From positions 868,001-932,000 of the forward strand of contig DATKUL010000002.1 in NCBI GenBank assembly GCA_035530615.1: a stretch of 64,000 bases of DNA. Direction: 5' to 3'. Positions within the stretch are counted from its first letter, which is position 1. Every line of letters begins with the position of its first letter. The notes under the pieces are model-generated. The model was not told the DNA's origin and did no database searches. It worked only from the letters and a program-made list of their open reading frames with translations. This DNA comes from Candidatus Paceibacterota bacterium. Lineage in GTDB: Bacteria; Actinomycetota; Actinomycetes; Nanopelagicales; Nanopelagicaceae. Of the stretch, positions 1-9,995 are shown piece by piece. A program made the position numbers and the translations under genes.

Positions 1-545
1 TCGTCAGATTCAACAAAACCGCGCTCGTGCGCCTGATCCACTAAATCGCGAAGCTCGGCTTCGTTGGCAAAGGGGCCTTGTCTGAATCCTTTGCCGGGCG
101 TAATTGCATTGCCAAGAGCAATGAGCAGGCGGGTGATCGGTGTGAGAATGCTTGCCAAGTAGAAGGTGACAATCGCACCGCTGCGTGCCCAAAAATGTGG
201 ATTCTGCCTGCCTAGGGTGCGGGGTCCGACACCAACAATGACGTATGAGACAACGACCATGATGACAACCGTGAGGAAGAGCGCCTGCCCCCCATCAAAT
301 ATTTCAAGGAGCACAACAGAGAGAAGAACGGTCGCAGAGAGTTCGCACGTCTTTCGAACCAGAAGGGCGACATTGAGATAGCGGGCTAGATCTTGTGTCA
401 CCCGTCGCAAGATGGGACCGCCACTGAGGCGTTCCAACTCTTCGATCTTGACGCGGGATATCGTCGTGAGAGCGGTTTCACTTCCGGCCAAGAAACCAGC
501 AAAGGCTAGTAAGAAAACGATGGCAACAAGGAATAACGGGGTCAC
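1..545 (-). CDS. CNNM/DUF21-domain membrane protein (CorC/hemolysin family), N-terminal part
   Basis: The gene is cut by the window edge; about 181 N-terminal residues are visible. It starts at a GTG whose last bases overlap the ybeY stop (GTGA, 542-545). A first membrane segment (LFLVAIVFLLAFAGFLAG) is followed by SETAL, the usual opening of the CNNM transmembrane domain. Two or three more hydrophobic segments follow, then an acidic stretch (EAELRDLVDQAHERGFVESD) typical of the start of the CBS-pair region. Members of the family are linked to Mg2+/Co2+ efflux. The position beside ybeY and phoH is the usual actinobacterial one. The CBS and CorC_HlyC domains would lie beyond base 1. Confidence 0.9.
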   Translation of the reverse strand, partial: MTPLFLVAIVFLLAFAGFLAGSETALTTISRVKIEELERLSGGPILRRVTQDLARYLNVALLVRKTCELSATVLLSVVLLEIFDGGQALFLTVVIMVVVSYVIVGVGPRTLGRQNPHFWARSGAIVTFYLASILTPITRLLIALGNAITPGKGFRQGPFANEAELRDLVDQAHERGFVESD

Positions 546-976
546 TTCATCCACCGATCAACTATTGATTCTTGGAGTGTAAACATCTCTTTTTCATCCT
601 CGGCCGTAGCATGGTCATAACCCACAATATGCAAGAGACCGTGAACACTCAAGATTGACAATTCGCGATCAAAGTCATTTCCAGCGTCCTTGGCTTGAGC
701 CTGGGCAATCGTTGGACAGAGGACGATATCGCCGAGTATTCCAATCTCTTCTGACCCTGGTTCGATCTCATCCATAGGGAAGGAGAGCACATCTGTAGGA
801 CCTGGTTCGCCCATCCATTTGATGTGAAGCGCCGTCATTTCTGCTTCGTCCACGAGAAGAACGTTGAGATCGCACTCTGGGTTTAAATCAAGTTCCGAGA
901 TTCCAAAGGCGAGTAGCGAGATTAATCTTTCCTCTGGGAAATCGACACCGGAGCGATTCTGTATATCTATCGCCAT
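542..976 (-). CDS. ybeY: endoribonuclease YbeY
   Basis: A 144-residue single-domain metalloprotein of normal family length. The zinc-binding signature HGLLHIVGYDH is at residues 112-122, supplying the three metal-binding histidines. YbeY acts in 16S rRNA 3'-end maturation and ribosome quality control. The gene lies 2 bases downstream of phoH and overlaps the start of the CNNM gene by 4 bases, so the three are probably co-translated. The start ATG is preceded by a purine-rich stretch at the phoH 3' end. Confidence 0.97.
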   Translation of the reverse strand: MAIDIQNRSGVDFPEERLISLLAFGISELDLNPECDLNVLLVDEAEMTALHIKWMGEPGPTDVLSFPMDEIEPGSEEIGILGDIVLCPTIAQAQAKDAGNDFDRELSILSVHGLLHIVGYDHATAEDEKEMFTLQESIVDRWMK

Positions 977-978
977 AT

Positions 979-1986
979 TTAGTTGCCGGGACGAAGTTGG
1001 CGAGGAACTCGATCCTGCTGCAACTGCGCCTGGCGTTCATCACCATACTTGCCGTAGGCCTCAACAATCTCTCCGACCAAACTATTTCGGACAACATCTT
1101 GCGAACTCAAATCAATGAAAGCAATGTCATCGATACCGACCAAGATATCGCGGATGACTTTAAGTCCCGATTTCGCCCCAGAAGGTAGATCCATCTGGGT
1201 AACATCACCCGTTATTACCATTCTTGAACCAAATCCAAGACGCGTGAGGAACATCTTCATTTGCTCAGGTGAAGTGTTCTGGGCTTCGTCCAAAATAATG
1301 AAGGCATCATTAAGTGTTCGCCCACGCATATAAGCAAGCGGGGCAACTTCTATGACTCCAGTCTGCATCAGGCGCGGAATGGACTCTTGGTCAATCATGT
1401 CGTGAAGCGCATCGAAAAGCGGACGAAGATACGGATCTATTTTCTCCGACAAGGTTCCGGGTAGGAATCCGAGGTGCTCCCCCGCCTCAACTGCAGGGCG
1501 GGTAAGAATAATTCGATTGACTTCCTTAGCTTGCAATGCAGCGACGGCTTTTGCCATTGCGAGATAGGTTTTGCCCGTCCCTGCCGGGCCAATTCCAAAA
1601 GTAATTGTGTTCTGGTCGATCGCGTCCACATAGTGCTTCTGGTTGGCAGTCTTGGGACGAATTGATCGTCCGCGGTTACTTAAAATATTGAGCGATAGGA
1701 CTTCAGCAGGATGATCTTGCGGAACTTGGCGCATCATGGAGATAGCGCGAACAACGAGTTCGCTTGAGAGCATCTGACCCGATCGGATGACAACGAGCAA
1801 TTCATTCAGGAGAGCCTCAAGGCGGCGACCCTCTTCGGAATCGCCTTGGAAAGTAATCTCATTTCCGCGGACAGTAATGGTCAGGGTCGGAAAACCAGCC
1901 TCAATAATTCTTAGGTGAGAATCGGTAACACCAAGCAGGGCGACCATAGGAATGGCGCTGGGCACCGCAAATAGGGTTCTTTCCAT
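979..1986 (-). CDS. PhoH-like P-loop ATPase
   Basis: A PhoH family ATPase, 335 residues from the ATG at 1986. An upstream in-frame start at 2040 would overlap the HIT gene and adds residues atypical of the family. The Walker A motif GPAGTGKT is near residue 133, the Walker B ILDEAQN near 220, and the family block TRPAVEAGEHLGFLPG lies between them. An N-terminal KH-like or oligomerisation region precedes the ATPase. PhoH proteins are NTPases thought to act with YbeY in RNA metabolism; the adjacency here fits. The exact substrate is not known. Confidence 0.93.
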   Translation of the reverse strand: MERTLFAVPSAIPMVALLGVTDSHLRIIEAGFPTLTITVRGNEITFQGDSEEGRRLEALLNELLVVIRSGQMLSSELVVRAISMMRQVPQDHPAEVLSLNILSNRGRSIRPKTANQKHYVDAIDQNTITFGIGPAGTGKTYLAMAKAVAALQAKEVNRIILTRPAVEAGEHLGFLPGTLSEKIDPYLRPLFDALHDMIDQESIPRLMQTGVIEVAPLAYMRGRTLNDAFIILDEAQNTSPEQMKMFLTRLGFGSRMVITGDVTQMDLPSGAKSGLKVIRDILVGIDDIAFIDLSSQDVVRNSLVGEIVEAYGKYGDERQAQLQQDRVPRQLRPGN

Positions 1987-2024
1987 TGGACTTATTCTAC
2001 GGGCAATGGTGAGTGAATGCTGAA

Positions 2025-2372
2025 CTAACCGGGAGGCCAACCGAATGGTCGACCACCAAGCAGGTGCAAATGAGCGTGAAAAACACTCTGACCGACCGAT
2101 TCGCCAGTATTGAAAACGCTCCGATACCCATCTAATCCTTCGGATTGCGCAATCTCTGCTGCTGCGCTGAGAAGTGCGGCGGCGATGACAGAGGAGATTT
2201 TCGCAAGCTTGCCCGCATTCTCCACATGAACGGTCGGAACGATAATCACGTGCGTTGGTGCTTGAGGAGCAATATCGCGAAACGCAACAACATTTTCGTT
2301 TCGATAGACGATTGTTGCCGGAATTTCACCCTCAATTATTTTACAGAAGAGACAGGTTGAATCTAGTGCCAT
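2025..2372 (-). CDS. HIT family (histidine triad) nucleotide hydrolase
   Basis: A 115-residue HINT-type protein. The catalytic histidine triad HAHLHLL is at residues 99-105, and the N-terminal FCKIIEGEIP block (residues 9-18) is characteristic of the family. HIT proteins hydrolyse purine nucleoside phosphoramidates and related adducts. The gene sits between rsmE and phoH and its stop is 36 bases upstream of the preferred phoH start. The C-terminus (GGRPFGWPPG) is the usual family ending, so the gene appears intact. Confidence 0.95.
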   Translation of the reverse strand: MALDSTCLFCKIIEGEIPATIVYRNENVVAFRDIAPQAPTHVIIVPTVHVENAGKLAKISSVIAAALLSAAAEIAQSEGLDGYRSVFNTGESVGQSVFHAHLHLLGGRPFGWPPG

Positions 2373-2397
2373 GGATCATGCATCTTTCTACTAAGTG

Positions 2398-3120
2398 TTA
2401 CCAGAGACCGAGGGCGACACTGGCTGCAGAGACAGCAGCAATACCAGCATGCGCCGATCGGAAGATCGGGCGACCCAGTCTGACCAACTTCGCGCCTTCC
2501 TTACTCATGTCCAATAATTCCTCATCGGTCAGTCCGCCTTCAGGACCGACGACAAGAACCACAGATTGAATACGTGCGACTTTCGAAACAATTTCCGTAA
2601 GTTTCTCTGTAGCATGCACATCCAGAACCAAAGCCAGATCCGCACTCCTGATGATTGCGAGCACGCGCGCCATATCAGCGACATCGGCCACCTCAGGAAG
2701 GTAATATCGGCGCGACTGCTTGCCCGCTTCAATGACCGCTGCCTGCAACTTGCCGACACCATCGGGAAGCCGTCCGATGGATCGCGCTGCTTGCCATGGA
2801 ACGATTCGGTCGACGCCTGATTCGACAAGAAGCTCGATGTTTTCTCGAGTTCGCTCACCCTTGGTGACGGCTTGAATAACTGTGATAGTTATTTCGCGTT
2901 GTGGTTGGTATCCAGATTCCAAGACCGCTAAATCAACAGAGGTCTTATCTACTTCAGTAACACATGCTCGCGACCAGTGACCGTGACCATCTGAGAGAAG
3001 CAACTCTTCGCCCGGAGTTGCGCGAAGTACACGAGAAAGGTGATGACCTACCTGGCCCACCAAACGAATTCGCTCGTTGATTTCGGTCGGAAGTTCTGCG
3101 ACATAGAAAAGTGGCAACAT
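2398..3120 (-). CDS. rsmE: 16S rRNA (uracil(1498)-N3)-methyltransferase
   Basis: A 240-residue SPOUT-class RNA methyltransferase with an N-terminal PUA-like domain (residues 1-70) and the knotted SAM-binding domain after it. The diagnostic pieces are EAGKQSRR (about 131-138) and the SAM-loop VGPEGGLTDEE (191-201). RsmE methylates U1498 of 16S rRNA in the 30S subunit. Its ATG shares one base with the dnaJ stop (TGATG), so translation is coupled to dnaJ, an arrangement seen widely in actinobacteria. Confidence 0.96.
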   Translation of the reverse strand: MLPLFYVAELPTEINERIRLVGQVGHHLSRVLRATPGEELLLSDGHGHWSRACVTEVDKTSVDLAVLESGYQPQREITITVIQAVTKGERTRENIELLVESGVDRIVPWQAARSIGRLPDGVGKLQAAVIEAGKQSRRYYLPEVADVADMARVLAIIRSADLALVLDVHATEKLTEIVSKVARIQSVVLVVGPEGGLTDEELLDMSKEGAKLVRLGRPIFRSAHAGIAAVSAASVALGLW

Positions 3121-4217
3121 CAGCGAAACGCATCCCGGAACTTATTGAAGAAGCCCCCGTCGTGACGCTGCATCTGAGATTCGCCTTCTTTCTCTCCTCG
3201 CAGACGAGCAAATTTGCCCAACAACTCCTCCTGCTCCTTATTAAGTTTAGTCGGAGTATGCACATCTACATGAACTATCAAATCGCCACGCCCACCACCT
3301 CTTAAGTGAGTGACTCCCTTTGCCCTTACCGTGATAGTCGATCCACTTTGAGTGCCGGCCTTGATTACAACAGGGATCGGTCCATCCAGAGATTCAACCG
3401 TGAGCGTCGTTCCGAGAGCAGCAGCGACCATCGTGATGCCAAGAGATACATGCAAGGTATCGCCTTCGCGAGCTAGGAATTCATGCGGGGTCTGCACAAT
3501 TTCAACGTACAAGTCACCGGCAGGTCCACCGCCTGGTCCCACCTCGCCGCGACCAGACATCTGAATGCGATTGCCAGTTTCGACTCCAGGGGGAACCTTC
3601 ACGGTGATCGTCTGCCGTGTCCGTACGCGACCGTCTCCCGCGCATTCATTGCAAGGATTTCTAATCACGCTGCCATAGCCCTGACAATTGGCACAGGGTC
3701 TGCTTGTCATTACCTGCCCAATGAAGGATCGAGTGATCTGTTGGGTTTCGCCTCGGCCTCGACAGATTTCGCAGATCTGGGGCTTTTCGCCTTCGGCACA
3801 ACCAGAGCCAGCGCACTTGGTGCAAACAACTGCGCTCTCGACCGCTATTTCTCGTTCGGTTCCGAAGCATGCTTCGTTGAGATCAACCTCAATGCGAATG
3901 AGCGCATCTTGACCGGCACGTACACGAGGTCGAGGGCCACGATTTCCGCCGCCGCCGAAAAATGCATCCATAATGTCGCCAAAACCAAAACCAGCTCCCC
4001 CAAAACCGTTGGATGAGCCACCATGGTCGTAGTCCTGCCGCTTCGCAACATCGCTGAGAACTTCGTAGGCAGCGGTAATCTCTTTAAACTGATCTTGAAC
4101 TGCAGGATCCGGATTAACGTCAGGATGCAATTCACGGACGAGTTTGCGATACGCGCGTTTTATCTGGTCTTGTGTGGCATCGCGCTCGACGCCCAAGACT
4201 TCGTATAAATCTGCCAT
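3120..4217 (-). CDS. dnaJ: chaperone DnaJ (DnaJ2 type)
   Basis: A 365-residue type I J-protein. The J domain carries HPD at residues 31-33. A Gly/Phe-rich linker follows (GFGGAGFGFGD, about 71-81). Four CxxCxGxG zinc repeats are visible (CTKCAGSG, CEICRGRG, CANCQGYG, CNECAGDG), then the C-terminal substrate-binding domains. It stimulates DnaK ATPase during protein folding. Placement directly after hrcA is the standard actinobacterial dnaJ2 locus; this stop/start pair and the next both overlap by one base. Confidence 0.97.
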   Translation of the reverse strand: MADLYEVLGVERDATQDQIKRAYRKLVRELHPDVNPDPAVQDQFKEITAAYEVLSDVAKRQDYDHGGSSNGFGGAGFGFGDIMDAFFGGGGNRGPRPRVRAGQDALIRIEVDLNEACFGTEREIAVESAVVCTKCAGSGCAEGEKPQICEICRGRGETQQITRSFIGQVMTSRPCANCQGYGSVIRNPCNECAGDGRVRTRQTITVKVPPGVETGNRIQMSGRGEVGPGGGPAGDLYVEIVQTPHEFLAREGDTLHVSLGITMVAAALGTTLTVESLDGPIPVVIKAGTQSGSTITVRAKGVTHLRGGGRGDLIVHVDVHTPTKLNKEQEELLGKFARLRGEKEGESQMQRHDGGFFNKFRDAFR

Positions 4218-5239
4218 TACGATCCTTCATTCATGTAGCGACCTATGTAACGAGCAACAGCCGAAACGGCTGCGATCGAACCCGCATAATCCATGCGGGT
4301 CGGCCCGATAATTCCGAGGGCGCCAAGTGGGGACTTATCACTGCCATAGCCAACCGAAATAAGACTGGTCTGACGCAAATTTTCTTCCGTCTGCTCTTCA
4401 CCAATTCGAACATGCACCGTATCGCTAACGTCACCAAGAAGACGCAACAGTACAACTTGTTCTTCTAGCGCCTCAAGAATCGGATGGATCTGGGCGGAGA
4501 AATCCTCGCGGAAGCGAGCTAAATTCGCTGTGCCCGCAAGCACAACTCTCTCCTCCGGTTTTTCAAGTGCCATTTCAGTCAAAGTCGTAATGATAATTCC
4601 AACGTCGCCTCGGTTTGGATCGGTATATGTCTTGAAAAGGAGATTCATTTTTTCGGAAATGTCTAGCAATCGCTGCCCAATAACACTCTGATTAAGTCTG
4701 GTGCGAAGCGTCGTTACGAAGTTCTCGTGGAGATCATGACCAAAATCAATAACACGTTGTTCAACTCGACCCGCATCGGTAATAAGAATGACCATCAACC
4801 GTGAAGGAGTAAGTAGGACCAATTCAAGGTGACGGACTCTAGATTTCACAATGGAGGGATATTGGACTACAGCAACCTGCTTAGTCACATCGGCCAATAG
4901 TCGGACGGTACGCATCACTACATCATCAAGGTCATGAGCACCTTCGAGAAAACTTTCAATTGCTCGTCGCTCTGGAGCAGAAAGTGGTTTGACGGTTGCC
5001 AATTTATCTACGAAGACTCGATAACCCCGGTCAGTTGGAATGCGACCTGCACTCGTATGAGGGTGAGTAATAAGACCTTGCTCCTCGAGGAGGGCCATCT
5101 CATTGCGGATGGTCGCGGGTGAAATTCCCAAACTATGTCTGTCAGCAATCGCCTTAGAGCCAACAGGTTCTTGGGTGGCGACATACTCATCCACGATTGC
5201 GCGGAGGATTTCTAAACGACGTGATTCCATGAATACCAA
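4217..5239 (-). CDS. hrcA: heat-inducible transcription repressor HrcA
   Basis: A 340-residue HrcA. The N-terminal winged helix (SRRLEILRAIVDEYVATQEP, residues 6-25, and SPATIRNEMALLEEQG) is followed by the GAF-like dimerisation domain ending in GIIGPTRMDYAGSIAAVSAV. HrcA represses heat-shock genes through the CIRCE inverted repeat. I searched by eye for CIRCE (TTAGCACTC and its complement) upstream of hrcA and dnaJ and did not see it, so its targets may lie elsewhere. An alternative start is the second Met (residue 4). Confidence 0.96.
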   Translation of the reverse strand: MVFMESRRLEILRAIVDEYVATQEPVGSKAIADRHSLGISPATIRNEMALLEEQGLITHPHTSAGRIPTDRGYRVFVDKLATVKPLSAPERRAIESFLEGAHDLDDVVMRTVRLLADVTKQVAVVQYPSIVKSRVRHLELVLLTPSRLMVILITDAGRVEQRVIDFGHDLHENFVTTLRTRLNQSVIGQRLLDISEKMNLLFKTYTDPNRGDVGIIITTLTEMALEKPEERVVLAGTANLARFREDFSAQIHPILEALEEQVVLLRLLGDVSDTVHVRIGEEQTEENLRQTSLISVGYGSDKSPLGALGIIGPTRMDYAGSIAAVSAVARYIGRYMNEGS

Positions 5240-5578
5240 CTAAATAGTTACGAGGGCGATTGAAATCAAGGTCAACAGGAAGAATGATGGAAAGGATGCG
5301 CGAATCTTCTCAGCCCTGAAATGGAAATACATCGCACCGCTCATATCTACCCAAAGAATGACGAGAGCACACCACTGAATAAATACGTTTCGGAGTCCAA
5401 TAATGAGTCCGAGTGCAGCAAGGGCTTCAATAACACCAATAAAACGGGCAAGTCCGTCCTTGACATTCACCTCACGGGTAACAGCAAGTCCGCGCTCGTT
5501 GCCACTGGCCTTCATGAGGCCGGAAATGACAAAAACAAGCGCTAGAAGAGAGGAAATGATGACGTGATAGGTATGCAT
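5240..5578 (-). CDS. small DoxX-like membrane protein
   Basis: About 112 residues from the ATG at 5578. A longer reading frame extends upstream into hemW but its extra residues are hydrophilic and unrelated. There are four hydrophobic segments, the second half with a GxIEALAALGLIIG pattern like the DoxX/DoxD_2 fold. The function is not known; related proteins are associated with thiosulfate or redox membrane proteins. It sits between hemW and hrcA with a single base between its stop and the hrcA start. Confidence 0.7.
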   Translation of the reverse strand: MHTYHVIISSLLALVFVISGLMKASGNERGLAVTREVNVKDGLARFIGVIEALAALGLIIGLRNVFIQWCALVILWVDMSGAMYFHFRAEKIRASFPSFFLLTLISIALVTI

Positions 5579-5592
5579 AGGACTACAAGGTA

Positions 5593-6750
5593 CTACACAA
5601 CTAATTCGCGTACGATTCGGTCTGCAATGAGGCGCCCCTGAGGCGTTAATTGCAGGGATCCCTCGCTCCATCGCGATTTATCAAGGTGGCCGCTTTCACG
5701 GTACCCCTCAACTCTGGAAATCTGCTCCGCCGTTAGGTCACTCAGAAGGATTCCGTAGTGCATACGGATAGAGAGCATCACTTTCTCATCGCTTATTTGT
5801 TGAGGGGTGAGAGTCTCTCGTTCTTGCACAGGTGATTGAGAATTGATAAGAGCGTTCTTGTATGCAGTTGGGTGCTTGACGTTCCACCAACGTTCTCCAT
5901 ATAGATGGGAGTGTGCGCCTGGTCCCAACCCCCACCAATTCGCATTCTTCCAATAGGCAACGTTATGTCGGGATTCATGACCGGACTTTGCCCAGTTGCT
6001 CAACTCGTACCAAGTCAGACCGGATGCTTCACACATTTCATCAACGAGTAAATACATATCTGCCATGAGGTCGTCGCTTGGCATGGAAAGATCTCCGCGC
6101 TTGATCTGAGCCGCGAGTTTCGTCCCTGTCTCAACGATCAATGCATAAGCACTCAGATGATCGACTCCTAGAGAAAGGGCAGACTCAACTGAAGTCTTCC
6201 AATCTTCCAGACTCTCGCCCGGTGTCCCGTAAATGAGATCCAAACTAACGCTTTCGAATCCAGCATCCCGCGCCGCTTGCACAACACGGGCGATGCTTTC
6301 GGGATTGTGGGTTCGGTCCAAGACCTTCAATACATGAGGTACTGCAGATTGCATTCCGAACGAAATTCGATTAAATCCGACTTCACGTAACTCTTTGAGT
6401 TTCTGAACGTCGACCGTATCGGGATTCGCCTCCAAGGTAATCTCACACTCGGATGAGACATTCCATCGCTCTCTTATCGAGGAGATAACCCGTCCAAGAT
6501 CACGCGCCGGAAGCAGGCTCGGAGTGCCTCCCCCAAAGAAGATGGTGGGGACAGCACCTGGGGCTTCTGTATGAGCAATATCGAGTTCTCGCAAAACTGC
6601 ATCAATGTAATCAAAGGAGACGGTTTCTAAAGTGCCACCTTCGCGTAATTCACTTGGAGTGTAGGTATTGAAATCGCAGTACCCACAACGTTTCACGCAG
6701 TAAGGGATGTGAACGTAAAACGAGATATCTCCAGACTGGGTCGGAGCCAT
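5593..6750 (-). CDS. hemW: heme chaperone HemW (radical SAM, HemN-like)
   Basis: A 385-residue radical SAM protein. The iron-sulfur motif CVKRCGYC places cysteines at 18, 22 and 25, followed by the SAM-binding FFGGGTPSLL. The C-terminal HemN domain includes LGPGAHSHL. HemW binds heme and inserts it into respiratory proteins; it differs from coproporphyrinogen dehydrogenase HemN by its shorter N-terminus, as here. It lies 2 bases downstream of lepA, the classic lepA-hemW pair. Confidence 0.95.
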   Translation of the reverse strand: MAPTQSGDISFYVHIPYCVKRCGYCDFNTYTPSELREGGTLETVSFDYIDAVLRELDIAHTEAPGAVPTIFFGGGTPSLLPARDLGRVISSIRERWNVSSECEITLEANPDTVDVQKLKELREVGFNRISFGMQSAVPHVLKVLDRTHNPESIARVVQAARDAGFESVSLDLIYGTPGESLEDWKTSVESALSLGVDHLSAYALIVETGTKLAAQIKRGDLSMPSDDLMADMYLLVDEMCEASGLTWYELSNWAKSGHESRHNVAYWKNANWWGLGPGAHSHLYGERWWNVKHPTAYKNALINSQSPVQERETLTPQQISDEKVMLSIRMHYGILLSDLTAEQISRVEGYRESGHLDKSRWSEGSLQLTPQGRLIADRIVRELVV

Positions 6751-6752
6751 GA

Positions 6753-8624
6753 TTACTTCCGCGCGGCCTTCGCCTTATCAATATCGGCGTCCGTGGCAAG
6801 GGCTGCAACAAAGGCTTCCTGCGGAACTTCAACGCGTCCCACCATCTTCATCCGCTTCTTGCCCTCCTTCTGCTTCTCAAGAAGCTTGCGCTTACGAGAA
6901 ATATCTCCACCGTAGCATTTTGCAAGAACGTCCTTACGGATGGCACGGATATTCTCACGGGCAATAATTCGTGAACCGATTGCTGCCTGGATTGGAACCT
7001 CAAATTGTTGACGCGGAATCAGAGCGTGCAATTTGGCAGTCATCATCAACCCATAGGCATATGCCTTATCGCGATGAACGATGGCGCTAAATGCGTCAAC
7101 CGCTTCACCCTGCAGCAAAATATCGACCTTGACGAGATCACCTTCGGCATCGCCAATTGCTTCGTAATCTAGGGATGCGTAACCACGAGTACTGGACTTC
7201 AATTTATCGAAGAAATCGAAAACAATTTCCGCGAGTGGAAGCGTGTAACGGATTTCCACACGATCTTCAGAGAGGTAATCCATGCCGAGCAAGACTCCAC
7301 GTCGTTGTTGGCAGAGTTCCATAATTGCGCCGATAAATTCACTGGGAGCAAGAATGGTCGAACGGACAATTGGCTCCTCAACGCTCAGGATCTTGCCGGA
7401 AGGAAACTCACTTGGGTTGGTCACAATGACGTCTTTGCCATCATCGAGTTTCACTTTGTACACAACGTTCGGCGCGGTTGAGATCAGACTGAGATTGGAT
7501 TCACGCTCAAGTCTTTCGCGGACAATTTCCATGTGCAGCAGACCGAGGAATCCACAACGGAAACCAAAACCAAGTGCGGCAGAGGACTCTGGTTCGTAAA
7601 CCAGTGCGGCGTCATTGAGTTGAAGCTTGTCGAGTGCTTCGCGCAAGAGTGGATAATCCGCACCGTCGAGTGGGTAGAGGCCGGAGAAAACCATTGGCTT
7701 TGGGTCTTTGTAGCCCGCAAGTGGCGTCTTTGTGGGGTTGTTGTAATTAGTGACCGTGTCACCGACGCGTGATTGGCGAACATCCTTCACACCCGTAATG
7801 AGGTATCCAACTTCGCCAACACCTAAACCTTTGCTTGGAAGTGGCTCCGGAGAAATCACGCCAACTTCAAGCATCTCATGACGGACACCAGTTGAGAACA
7901 TTTGAATCTGATCGCGGGCAGTCAGATGCCCATCCACAACACGGACGTACGTGACCACTCCGCGGTAGACGTCATAGACCGAGTCGAAAATTAGTGCGCG
8001 TGCAGGTGCATTTGGATCGCCTTGGGGCGGTGGAATCTGCGCAATGATCTGGTCAAGAAGTTCGGGAACACCCGCACCGGTTTTTCCAGAGACCAGCAAG
8101 CAATCACTTGGTTCGCATCCGATGAGTTTGGCGAGTTCGGCCGCAAACTTTTCTGGCTGAGCAGCAGGAAGATCAATTTTATTCAAAACAGGAATTATTT
8201 TGAGATTGTTCTCCATCGCGAGATAAAGATTTGCAAGCGTCTGCGCTTCGATTCCCTGTGCGCAATCCACCAACAAGATCGCACCTTCACTCGCAGCGAG
8301 CGAGCGCGAAACTTCGTATGTGAAATCGACATGGCCGGGTGTATCGATCATGTTCAAGATGTATTCCTTGCCATCGATACCTGAGCGCCACGGAAGGCGG
8401 ACGGCCTGGCTCTTGATAGTGATTCCGCGTTCGCGTTCGATATCCATGCGATCGAGGTACTGCTCGCGCATATTGCGGGGATCGACAACCTCTGTGATGC
8501 CGAGCATGCGGTCAGCTAAAGTGGATTTACCGTGATCGATATGCGCAATGATCGCAAAGTTACGGATCTGTGCGGGATCGGTAGAGGCAGGTTGAGGTGC
8601 CTTTGCAATTGATATGGCCGGCAT
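6753..8624 (-). CDS. lepA: elongation factor 4 (LepA), ribosome-associated GTPase
   Basis: A 623-residue translational GTPase with G1 AHIDHGKST (about 29-37), G3 DTPGH, G4 NKID and the LepA-specific C-terminal domain ending in a basic tail rich in [16 protein letters not shown]4 acts on stalled or misassembled ribosomes and in 30S biogenesis. The length and domain order are normal. The first coding residues [11 protein letters not shown] are a poorly conserved leader. It follows rpsT, a common arrangement. Confidence 0.97.
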   Translation of the reverse strand: MPAISIAKAPQPASTDPAQIRNFAIIAHIDHGKSTLADRMLGITEVVDPRNMREQYLDRMDIERERGITIKSQAVRLPWRSGIDGKEYILNMIDTPGHVDFTYEVSRSLAASEGAILLVDCAQGIEAQTLANLYLAMENNLKIIPVLNKIDLPAAQPEKFAAELAKLIGCEPSDCLLVSGKTGAGVPELLDQIIAQIPPPQGDPNAPARALIFDSVYDVYRGVVTYVRVVDGHLTARDQIQMFSTGVRHEMLEVGVISPEPLPSKGLGVGEVGYLITGVKDVRQSRVGDTVTNYNNPTKTPLAGYKDPKPMVFSGLYPLDGADYPLLREALDKLQLNDAALVYEPESSAALGFGFRCGFLGLLHMEIVRERLERESNLSLISTAPNVVYKVKLDDGKDVIVTNPSEFPSGKILSVEEPIVRSTILAPSEFIGAIMELCQQRRGVLLGMDYLSEDRVEIRYTLPLAEIVFDFFDKLKSSTRGYASLDYEAIGDAEGDLVKVDILLQGEAVDAFSAIVHRDKAYAYGLMMTAKLHALIPRQQFEVPIQAAIGSRIIARENIRAIRKDVLAKCYGGDISRKRKLLEKQKEGKKRMKMVGRVEVPQEAFVAALATDADIDKAKAARK

Positions 8625-8659
8625 GAACCTAGCCTCGCGCTGTCGTCTGTATTAGAAAA

Positions 8660-8929
8660 TTAACGAACGCCAGCTTTTGTAGCCGACTTAGCCATGGAAG
8701 ACTTCTTGTTGGCTGCTGCATTCTTGTGAATAACGCCTTTGGCAACTGCGACATCAAGTGCCTGTGAGGCGGTGCGGAGTTCGGTGGTGATAACTGCCGA
8801 GTCCCCGGAGGCAAGGGAGTCACGAAACTTGCGCACGGCGGTCTTGATGGATGACCGGACCGACTTGTTACGAAGGCGAGCCTTCTCGTTGGTCTTGATC
8901 CGCTTAATCTGGGACTTGATATTTGCCAC
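8660..8929 (-). CDS. rpsT: 30S ribosomal protein S20
   Basis: An 89-residue, strongly basic S20. The start [20 protein letters not shown] and the end [14 protein letters not shown] are typical. S20 is a primary 16S rRNA-binding protein of the small subunit. It lies alone between holA (127-base gap, with a pyrimidine-rich stretch near its start) and lepA, and is probably transcribed from its own promoter in that gap, although I could not assign the promoter boxes with certainty. Confidence 0.97.
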   Translation of the reverse strand: MANIKSQIKRIKTNEKARLRNKSVRSSIKTAVRKFRDSLASGDSAVITTELRTASQALDVAVAKGVIHKNAAANKKSSMAKSATKAGVR

Positions 8930-9056
8930 GCGCGCTACTCCGACTCTGAAAGAACGATTTTCAACTGGTCCAAATGGATCAGGTAAGAGGGGAAGGCTAC
9001 CAGCGAGAGCACTCCAGGCTCAAATTAGCCCAAGCGTTAACCGAAGTGGGCTCAGA

Positions 9057-9995
9057 TTAGCGCCTAGAACGGGCAATCTCGGTGACCGCTTTCTCCAGGG
9101 CATAGATCGGGTCCACCGAGGCACCCTTTACCTGGGCATCGGCCTGAGCAATAGCAATCACCGCCTTCGCGATCCCCTGGGGCGACCAATGGGCTAGTTG
9201 GCGCCGGGCCTTGTCGATCTGCCACGGCGACATACCTAATGCCCCCGCCAGTTCGAAGGATTTAGCACCACGGTTGGTTCCAGAAACCTTTGCGAGTCCT
9301 CGCAAGGAGGAGGCGATCGCGCTAGTGACCATGACTGGATCGGTCCCAGTGGCAATGGCATTTCTCAATGTGAGCAGGGCTCGAGAGACATCTCCCTCAA
9401 GTGCAGCTTCGGCAACATCAAAACCGGTCGTCTCAATTTTTCCTTGGTGATATTTATCTACCACTTGCTCATCGATAACGCCTGTTGTATCCGATGCAAT
9501 CTGAGTGCATGCCGAAGTTAATTCTCGAAGGTCATTACCTGTGGCATTGACCAGCGCATTGACAGCACCGGGTGTGATTTTCCGACCGAGATCGAGGAGG
9601 ACATTCTTTACAAACTCTTGCTTCTCGCTCTCTTTCTTCAATTGATCACAGGCGATTACCTCAGTTTTTGACTTCTTAATCTGATCGAGAAGCGCTTTCC
9701 CTTTGACTCCGCCCTTATGAATGAAGATGACGGAGATTGTGGGATCTGAAACCTCAAGAAAGCGAGTGATCTCACCTTTGCTCTCCTCAGGTAGATCCTG
9801 CAGATCGCGGATGACGAGAGCACGTCTCTCAGAGAAAAGTGAAGGGGCAAGGGCATCGGAAATATCTCCGGGCAATGCCTCTGCACCAAAAATTGTCCGG
9901 ACCTCTGCATTTTCCTCACTCATCGCAACCAAAATCTTGGCAAGTGCGCGGTCGGCAAGGGCGGGCTCTGCTCCCAGGAGCAGGTAGTTGCTCAT
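9057..9995 (-). CDS. holA: DNA polymerase III subunit delta
   Basis: About 312 residues from the ATG at 9995, which overlaps the comEC stop in an ATGA. A start 24 bases upstream is possible but lies further inside comEC. The sequence MSNYLLLGAEPALADRAL opens an AAA+-like delta subunit without Walker motifs, as usual for HolA. It loads the beta clamp as part of the gamma/delta complex. The comEC-holA-rpsT order is conserved in actinobacteria. Confidence 0.93.
   Translation of the reverse strand: MSNYLLLGAEPALADRALAKILVAMSEENAEVRTIFGAEALPGDISDALAPSLFSERRALVIRDLQDLPEESKGEITRFLEVSDPTISVIFIHKGGVKGKALLDQIKKSKTEVIACDQLKKESEKQEFVKNVLLDLGRKITPGAVNALVNATGNDLRELTSACTQIASDTTGVIDEQVVDKYHQGKIETTGFDVAEAALEGDVSRALLTLRNAIATGTDPVMVTSAIASSLRGLAKVSGTNRGAKSFELAGALGMSPWQIDKARRQLAHWSPQGIAKAVIAIAQADAQVKGASVDPIYALEKAVTEIARSRR

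Noticed and set aside
979-2040. Long PhoH form starting at 2040
   Set aside because: It would overlap the HIT gene by 16 bases and adds residues not typical of PhoH; the ATG at 1986 is preferred.
4217-5600. CIRCE element expected near hrcA or dnaJ
   Set aside because: No TTAGCACTC-N9-GAGTGCTAA or close variant was seen on either strand upstream of hrcA, dnaJ or the preceding genes.
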